Source: Thermoplasmata archaeon
Lineage (GTDB): Archaea > Thermoplasmatota > DTKX01 > GCA-020343715
Direction: 5' to 3'
NCBI GenBank assembly: GCA_020343715.1
Contig: CP070808.1
Location: forward strand, 2,006,882 to 2,026,935
DNA: 20,054 nt
How positions within the stretch are numbered: position 1 is the first letter of the stretch; every line of letters begins with the position of its first letter. The position numbers were made by a program, and so were the translations under genes. This document shows, one piece after another, positions 15,760 to 20,054 of this stretch. A model generated the notes under the pieces. The model was not told where the DNA came from and searched no databases. It saw only the letters and a list, made by a program, of their open reading frames with translations.

Positions 15760-18700
15760 CTTACCACCTCCCTACGCCTGAGGACTACAGCTGCCGCCCC
15801 CAGGAGGGCGATGGCCGTCACCGCCATGATGGCCTCGGCACCGGGTGTCGCCGACTTGGACATCTCGTACACGGTCATCGTACGGGCGTTTCCGCTGCCC
15901 ACGCATGGACCCGTCGCCTCGAGGCCGAAGGGGTCCTCGCCGGTGAAGTAGTACGTGTGGTCTCCCTTGCCCAGGTCGGTCTTGTGGGTGTACACCACGC
16001 CATCGGTTGCGTCGCTGTCGCTGCTGTCTGGCGACATCGTTATGATCTTGCTGTCAAGCACCAGGTTAACTGTGCCCAGGTGGCCGTCCTCGTCCCAGAG
16101 GGTGACCTGGAACGTGAACTCCGTCTCCGAGTGGCCCTCGGGCGGGTCCACCATCCCCAGGGTCATCGTGGGGGCCCTGTTGCTGGAGATGACGGTGAGG
16201 GTGATGGACGAGGAGCCCTCGTTCCCCGCCACATCGGTGACGATGAGGGTCATGAGCACCTCCATCGGGTGGTCGAAGGTGTACTTGAACACGTCACCGG
16301 TCATCGTCTCCTCGGTCCCGTCCACCTCGAAGGTCCAGAGATAGTCGGTGATGCCCTGGTTGTCGTACGAGGTGGAGCCGTCGAAGGTGGTCTCCACCCC
16401 CTCCACAATCTCCATGTCCTCGCCCAGGTACGCCACCGGTGGGATGGTGTCCAGGAGGACCTCGGTGGGCAGGGTGGCCCTGCTGGGGTTGAGGGCCAGG
16501 TCGATGCACCTGACCATCAGGAAGTTGGTTCCCTCGAGGAGCTCGATGTCCACGCTGAACCGGCCTCCACCGTCGGCGGTGGCGGTCCCGGCCATGTAGT
16601 CCTCCAGGTACACCTCGACGGTGCTGTCGGGCTCGGCCACGCCCGTCACCGTCAGCGCTGGGTCGTTGGTGATGGCGGGCAGCGGGTCCAGCTCGGGTTC
16701 CAATGGCGGAACGGTGTCGAGGATGACCTCCACCTCGGTGCACTTGGGACCCACGTTCAAGGCCCGGTCCGTGGCCTGGGCGCAGATGGCGTTGAGGCCC
16801 TCGGTCAGCGTCACGTGGGCACTGAAGCCCACGTACATGATGGACTCGGCGGAGGTCTGCTCGATGTCGTCGACGAACAGGGTGACCGTCGAGCCGCCCT
16901 CGGCCACGCCGGTGACGAGCAGGTTCACCTCCCGGGTGATCTCGGGAAGGGGGTCCAGGAGTGGTGCGTCGGGCACGGTGGTGTCCAGGACCACCGTGAT
17001 CTCCCGGGAGAACATCCCCTTGTTGCCCGAGGCGTCGGTGGCCTGGGCCGAGATGACGTTGGCACCCTCCGTCAATGTCACGTCAAGTGCGAACACCTTC
17101 TCAGCGTCGGCCACGGTGGAGCCCACTTCCTCGCCGCCGATGAAGATGGCCACCGTCACGTCGGCCTCTGCCAGGCCGGATACCGTCTGGTCCTTCTCGT
17201 TGGTGTACGCGGGAAGCGCGTCAAGCAGGGGTCTGGTCGGGGGCGTCACGTCGGGGGTCTCCACCTTGATGGTCGGTGAATGGGGGGATTCGTTCGGGAC
17301 CTCGTCGAAGGCGGACACCGCGAAGAAGTAGGTGGTCTCGCTGGTCAGCCCGGTCACCTGGTACAGGTTCGAGCTGACACCGTTGGTGGGGGTCGCCTTG
17401 ATCCACGGACCCGAGGGGCCCACACCGGTGTCGTTGATGTACACGTGATAGCCCACCAGGTCCTCGTCGGGCACCGCGTCCCAGTCCAGCTGGCAGCTGA
17501 AGGCGGTCACGTTCGATGCCATGAGGTTGGCGGGGGCGGGTGGGGTCACACCGTCAATGTGGACGATGCCGAACTCGGGGGTGGGAAGCGATTCCAGTCC
17601 CTCGTCGTCCCAGGCCGTCAAGCGGAAGTAGTAGTTGGTCCCGTGGACCAGGCCGCTGGTAATCTTGTGGTAGGTGGCGGTTTCGGGGTACCTCACCACC
17701 TCCTTCCACTCGCCCGTCATGTTGGAGTATATGGACACCGATTGGGTGTCCCCGTCCAGGGGCGGGAACCAGGTGATCTCGATGGCGTCCTCCTCCGGCA
17801 GGTCCTTCAACCTCACGTTGATGGGCGAGCCGGGGGCCCAGATGTCATCTATCTCGAAGTTCTCCGTGCGGGAGTAGCTCATGTCCAAGTTGGGCCGGGA
17901 CTCGGTCCACATGCCGTCCACCTCGGCGAAGACCTGGACGCTGTGGTAGCTCTCGATGGGCAGGTTGGAGTTGTAGTACACCCGGTCGACCAGGCTGATG
18001 GGGCCGATTATGCCGTCCTCTCCCGTGGTCGTGTCGTCACCGCCGAAGTAACGGGTGGAGTACACGGGCTCGCTGTCCTCGGTGATGAGCACGTGGCCCC
18101 CTTGGTATGGTGAGACGGACCCGTTGTCCATGATCCTCACCCTGAGGTTGTTGGAGACCTCCAGCACACCTCCGTCGTTCCACGTGACCTGCACGTTGTC
18201 CCCGTCGAAGGTGGTGTTGTGGATTCCGCAGTCGGTCCCACCGGTTAGGCGGATGGAGTGCTCGGCCCCGTAGGTCGTGACATCTCCGTCGTCGAAGGTG
18301 GAGTTGGTGATGTTGTGCAGTCGCACACCGAACCGGCCACGTCCGCCGGTGTCCACATCGGTGCCCACCATCCTCAGGTTCTTCGAGTCGGCCACGTCGA
18401 CGCCGAAGAGGTTGTTGGTGACCTTCACGTTGCCGATGGTCGTGTTGTCGGACTTGTGCACGACGATGCCGTCACCGCCGATGACCTTCATGTCGTCAAG
18501 GATGCCGCCCTCGCAGGCCATCACGTACACGGCACCCGCGTCGACGTCAGATAGGCTGAACAGGTCATCATCGTAGTAGTAGTAGATGGCCTTCCCGCCG
18601 ATGTTGTTGCTCTGACCTATCTCGTGGTCGTAGTGCTTGTCCTCCGTCCCGAAGGCCAGGGCCGGGGTGTCCGTCTGCTCCCAGTCGTTGTCCCGGATGA

Positions 18701-19757
18701 TGCCCTTGGTGGAGTTGAGCAGTTCCAGCGTCGCCCCGTCCAGCTTGTTCCTGTTGAAGTTGAAGTTGGCGCACTTGTAGAACAGGACGTTCTTGTCGCT
18801 CTCGATTATGGTGTTGTCGTTGACCTGGATGGACTCGGTGACCTCGCGGACATAGATGGGGTGCTGGGTGGTGTTGGTGATGGTGTTCCGGAGGATCTCG
18901 TTGCCCGTACCCCGGTATATGGTGACCCCGTAGGTGTTGCCGTCCATGGTGCAGTCGAAGACGTCGTTGTTGTCCGAGCTCTGGATGGAGATGGCGTCAC
19001 CGTCCTGGACCGCCTTCTCCTCCTCCGTCAGGTCCGGGTGGTCGAAGTAGGAGTCGTAGAACTTGCAGTTCTGGATCCTGTTGTTGGACGAGGTCCAAGA
19101 GAAGTCGGGCTTCAGGTAGTGGTCCCTGATGGTGATGCCCCTGTAGCAGTCCCGGAAGACGCAGTTGTTGACCGTGGCTGTCTGGGCACCGAAGAGGAAG
19201 ATGCCCTGCCAGCAGTTCTCGAAGGTCACACCGTCGACCCGGAGGTCGTCGACAATTCCGTTGTTCCCCCAGGCCATGGTGATGATGCCCGCGGAGTTCC
19301 ACGGGAACGCCCTCCAGTCGGGATTATTCACGTCCCTGCCGTTGGGGACGGTCACCACACCGCGGATGGTCATCGACGATACCCTGGCGTTGTCGGCGGT
19401 CACCATGATGCCCTGGGTCATCATGATATGCCCGCCCGTCAGCAGCTGGACCTCGTCGTCCGGCAAGTCTGATGGCAGGGATTGGGGTTCGGCGCCCCTG
19501 AGCCAAATAGACTTGTCGATGTTGATGAACTCGTCGTAGACGCCCGGGGCCAGCTCTATCGTGTCCCCGTCGATCGCCTCGTTCAGCGCCGCCCTGATGC
19601 TGTTGTATCCTCCATCGGTGCCCACGTTCAGGACCATTGGAGTGGTCCTCTCGGCCTTCTCGGGCACGACGGGCTCCGGCAGCATAAGGGCGAAGCCCGA
19701 GGTGACCATTAGGACGACCGAAAAACAGACTAGTACCTTCTTCACACTCAACCTCAT
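15756..19757 (-). CDS. Giant surface protein: beta-helix, FN3, Ig-like repeats, PKD and variant CTERM anchor (1333 aa)
   Basis: First gene of the two-gene operon. Signal peptide 1-23 (VLVCFSVVLMVTSGFA). The NosD/PbH1 beta-helix covers about 45-525, opening with NVGTDGGYNSIRAALNEAIDGDTI, a start typical of NosD-like surface proteins. It contains GIFLFGAQTATVNNCVF, near-identical to GVYLFGAQDSTVEDCTF of the 1306-residue paralogue. Two FN3-like domains (about 635-735 and 738-835), three Ig-like repeats (838-925, 928-1015, 1018-1105), a PKD domain (1107-1190) and a beta-sandwich (1194-1280) ending LGKGDHTYYFTG follow in the same order as in the paralogue. The tail is TPGAEAIMAVTAIALLGAAA with VVLRRREVVR, the tripartite shape of PGF-CTERM but with PGA in place of PGF. 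The start is supported by GGTGG 6 nt upstream and a TATA box 47 nt upstream. It is likely an anchored structural or adhesive surface protein; no enzyme motif is seen. Confidence 0.9.
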   Translation of the reverse strand: MRLSVKKVLVCFSVVLMVTSGFALMLPEPVVPEKAERTTPMVLNVGTDGGYNSIRAALNEAIDGDTIELAPGVYDEFINIDKSIWLRGAEPQSLPSDLPDDEVQLLTGGHIMMTQGIMVTADNARVSSMTIRGVVTVPNGRDVNNPDWRAFPWNSAGIITMAWGNNGIVDDLRVDGVTFENCWQGIFLFGAQTATVNNCVFRDCYRGITIRDHYLKPDFSWTSSNNRIQNCKFYDSYFDHPDLTEEEKAVQDGDAISIQSSDNNDVFDCTMDGNTYGVTIYRGTGNEILRNTITNTTQHPIYVREVTESIQVNDNTIIESDKNVLFYKCANFNFNRNKLDGATLELLNSTKGIIRDNDWEQTDTPALAFGTEDKHYDHEIGQSNNIGGKAIYYYYDDDLFSLSDVDAGAVYVMACEGGILDDMKVIGGDGIVVHKSDNTTIGNVKVTNNLFGVDVADSKNLRMVGTDVDTGGRGRFGVRLHNITNSTFDDGDVTTYGAEHSIRLTGGTDCGIHNTTFDGDNVQVTWNDGGVLEVSNNLRVRIMDNGSVSPYQGGHVLITEDSEPVYSTRYFGGDDTTTGEDGIIGPISLVDRVYYNSNLPIESYHSVQVFAEVDGMWTESRPNLDMSYSRTENFEIDDIWAPGSPINVRLKDLPEEDAIEITWFPPLDGDTQSVSIYSNMTGEWKEVVRYPETATYHKITSGLVHGTNYYFRLTAWDDEGLESLPTPEFGIVHIDGVTPPAPANLMASNVTAFSCQLDWDAVPDEDLVGYHVYINDTGVGPSGPWIKATPTNGVSSNLYQVTGLTSETTYFFAVSAFDEVPNESPHSPTIKVETPDVTPPTRPLLDALPAYTNEKDQTVSGLAEADVTVAIFIGGEEVGSTVADAEKVFALDVTLTEGANVISAQATDASGNKGMFSREITVVLDTTVPDAPLLDPLPEITREVNLLVTGVAEGGSTVTLFVDDIEQTSAESIMYVGFSAHVTLTEGLNAICAQATDRALNVGPKCTEVEVILDTVPPLEPELDPLPAITNDPALTVTGVAEPDSTVEVYLEDYMAGTATADGGGRFSVDIELLEGTNFLMVRCIDLALNPSRATLPTEVLLDTIPPVAYLGEDMEIVEGVETTFDGSTSYDNQGITDYLWTFEVDGTEETMTGDVFKYTFDHPMEVLMTLIVTDVAGNEGSSSITLTVISSNRAPTMTLGMVDPPEGHSETEFTFQVTLWDEDGHLGTVNLVLDSKIITMSPDSSDSDATDGVVYTHKTDLGKGDHTYYFTGEDPFGLEATGPCVGSGNARTMTVYEMSKSATPGAEAIMAVTAIALLGAAAVVLRRREVVR
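15765..15772 (-). promoter_or_regulatory. Shine-Dalgarno site inside the upstream gene, coupling the two giant genes
   Basis: The minus strand carries GGGAGGTG, ending 5 nt before the GTG at 15759 whose GTGA overlaps the TGA of the 1333-residue gene. This supports the GTG start and translational coupling in one operon. Confidence 0.7.
15940..15974 (-). repeat. 35-nt identical repeat, copy 2 (inside the 1333-aa protein gene)
   Basis: Identical to 4373-4407 in the paralogous gene and at the same place in the protein (LGKGDHTYYFTG). The flanking sequence diverges quickly at third codon positions. Confidence 0.85.
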
Positions 19758-19763
19758 GGGTTC

Positions 19764-19768
19764 CCACC
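19764..19768 (-). promoter_or_regulatory. Shine-Dalgarno site of the 1333-aa gene
   Basis: GGTGG on the minus strand, 6 nt before the ATG at 19757. Confidence 0.6.
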
Positions 19769-19781
19769 ACCCGGTTGGCCC

Positions 19782-19808
19782 CTATTGACCCTCGCTGGGT
19801 ATAAATAG
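19782..19808 (-). promoter_or_regulatory. Promoter of the surface-protein operon
   Basis: On the minus strand CTATTTATA (19800-19808) is the TATA box, with GAAAT just upstream as a BRE-like element. Its centre is 47 nt from the ATG, predicting a leader near 20 nt. CTGGGTATAAATAG (plus strand 19795-19808) differs by one base from 8155-8168, and both promoters also share a CTATT-GACC block on the leader side. Confidence 0.7.
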
Positions 19809-19810
19809 AT

Positions 19811-19829
19811 TTCTACCCTTCGGGTAGAA
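19811..19829. promoter_or_regulatory. Perfect 19-bp palindrome next to the TATA box (possible operator)
   Basis: TTCTACCCTTCGGGTAGAA has 8-bp perfect arms around TTC. It sits 2 bp upstream of the TATA box of the surface-protein operon, where archaeal activators commonly bind, and about 60 bp upstream of the TATA-like box of the divergent gene. A hairpin in RNA is possible but the site is outside both predicted transcripts. The remaining 19830-19890 shows only AT-rich sequence. Confidence 0.5.
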
Positions 19830-19890
19830 TTTCTCGCATAATATGCAGCTCAGATAATTCGATATATCAAGACGGAACCCTCTGCACAAG

Positions 19891-19899
19891 CCTTATTAT
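19891..19899 (+). promoter_or_regulatory. Probable TATA box of the right-edge gene
   Basis: CCTTATTAT on the plus strand, about 42 nt before the ATG at 19937, a spacing like that of the other promoters here. The expected leader is about 18 nt and carries GAGGGTGA. Confidence 0.45.
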
Positions 19900-19936
19900 C
19901 GACGGACCTCATCGACGGCGGAGAGGGTGAGATACG

Positions 19937-20054
19937 ATGGAATCTAGGGCCAACACTAGGAGGGCCATTGGACGATGGAACCACCCGAAGAGGCATGCTT
20001 TGGTAACGGGCATCCTGGGAGTGTCGGCCCTGTTCGCGTTCATGTGCGTATGCA
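19937..20054 (+). CDS. N-terminal fragment of a membrane or secreted protein (3' end cut by window)
   Basis: The 39 visible codons run from an ATG preceded by GGTGA (19926-19930) at 6-nt spacing. The N-terminus is strongly basic (five Arg, one Lys and two His before residue 21), followed by a hydrophobic run ALVTGILGVSALFAFMCVC. This is a signal peptide or first membrane helix with a positive-inside N-terminus. It diverges from the surface-protein operon and could share its control region. Nothing more of the protein is visible, so no family can be named. Confidence 0.6.
   Translation, partial: MESRANTRRAIGRWNHPKRHALVTGILGVSALFAFMCVC

Overview
The window is GC-rich and reads as archaeal. Genes are preceded by TATA boxes (TTTATA-type) about 45 nt upstream of start codons, by purine-rich Shine-Dalgarno sites (GGAGGTG, GGTGA), and by no bacterial -35/-10 pairs. 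The large secreted proteins have archaeal surface-protein architecture: parallel beta-helix, fibronectin III, Ig-like, PKD, thrombospondin-type-3 and NHL domains, with a PGF-CTERM-like archaeosortase tail. Together with the GC content this suggests a member of the Thermoplasmatota or a related euryarchaeal lineage. The lineage is an inference; no rRNA or other marker gene is present.

Left part (1-4171): an N-terminally cut SAM-dependent methyltransferase of the Rv2258c type (+) converges, 11 nt apart, on an aromatic-L-amino-acid decarboxylase (-). The decarboxylase is transcribed divergently from a small unrecognised gene (+), which is followed by a secreted, membrane-anchored, probable beta-propeller protein (+). 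That gene starts at a TTG behind a strong Shine-Dalgarno site.

Central and right part (4198-19757): three very large secreted proteins, all on the minus strand, occupy more than 15 kb. The first transcribed is a 1333-residue beta-helix/FN3/Ig/PKD protein. It is coupled through a 4-nt GTGA overlap to a 2496-residue multidomain protein with 22 calcium-binding DxDxDG-type repeats, an NHL propeller, two PKD domains, a C-terminal membrane anchor and a long acidic cytoplasmic tail. After a 149-nt gap with its own promoter comes a 1306-residue paralogue of the first protein. The promoters in front of the two paralogues are similar over about 27 bp. The proteins are best read as parts of one cell-surface assembly: two sortase-type anchored paralogues plus one transmembrane giant.

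Right edge (19758-20054): a divergent promoter region with a perfect 19-bp palindrome, then the start of another plus-strand gene that encodes an N-terminal membrane segment or signal peptide and runs off the window.

The most unusual features lie inside the 2496-residue protein: a block of hydrophobic helices in the middle of an otherwise extracellular chain, a fascin-like beta-trefoil segment, and a Cys-bracketed tryptophan-rich loop. Together they raise the possibility of a membrane-interacting or pore-like module on the archaeal surface. No stretch longer than 300 bases lacks a gene.
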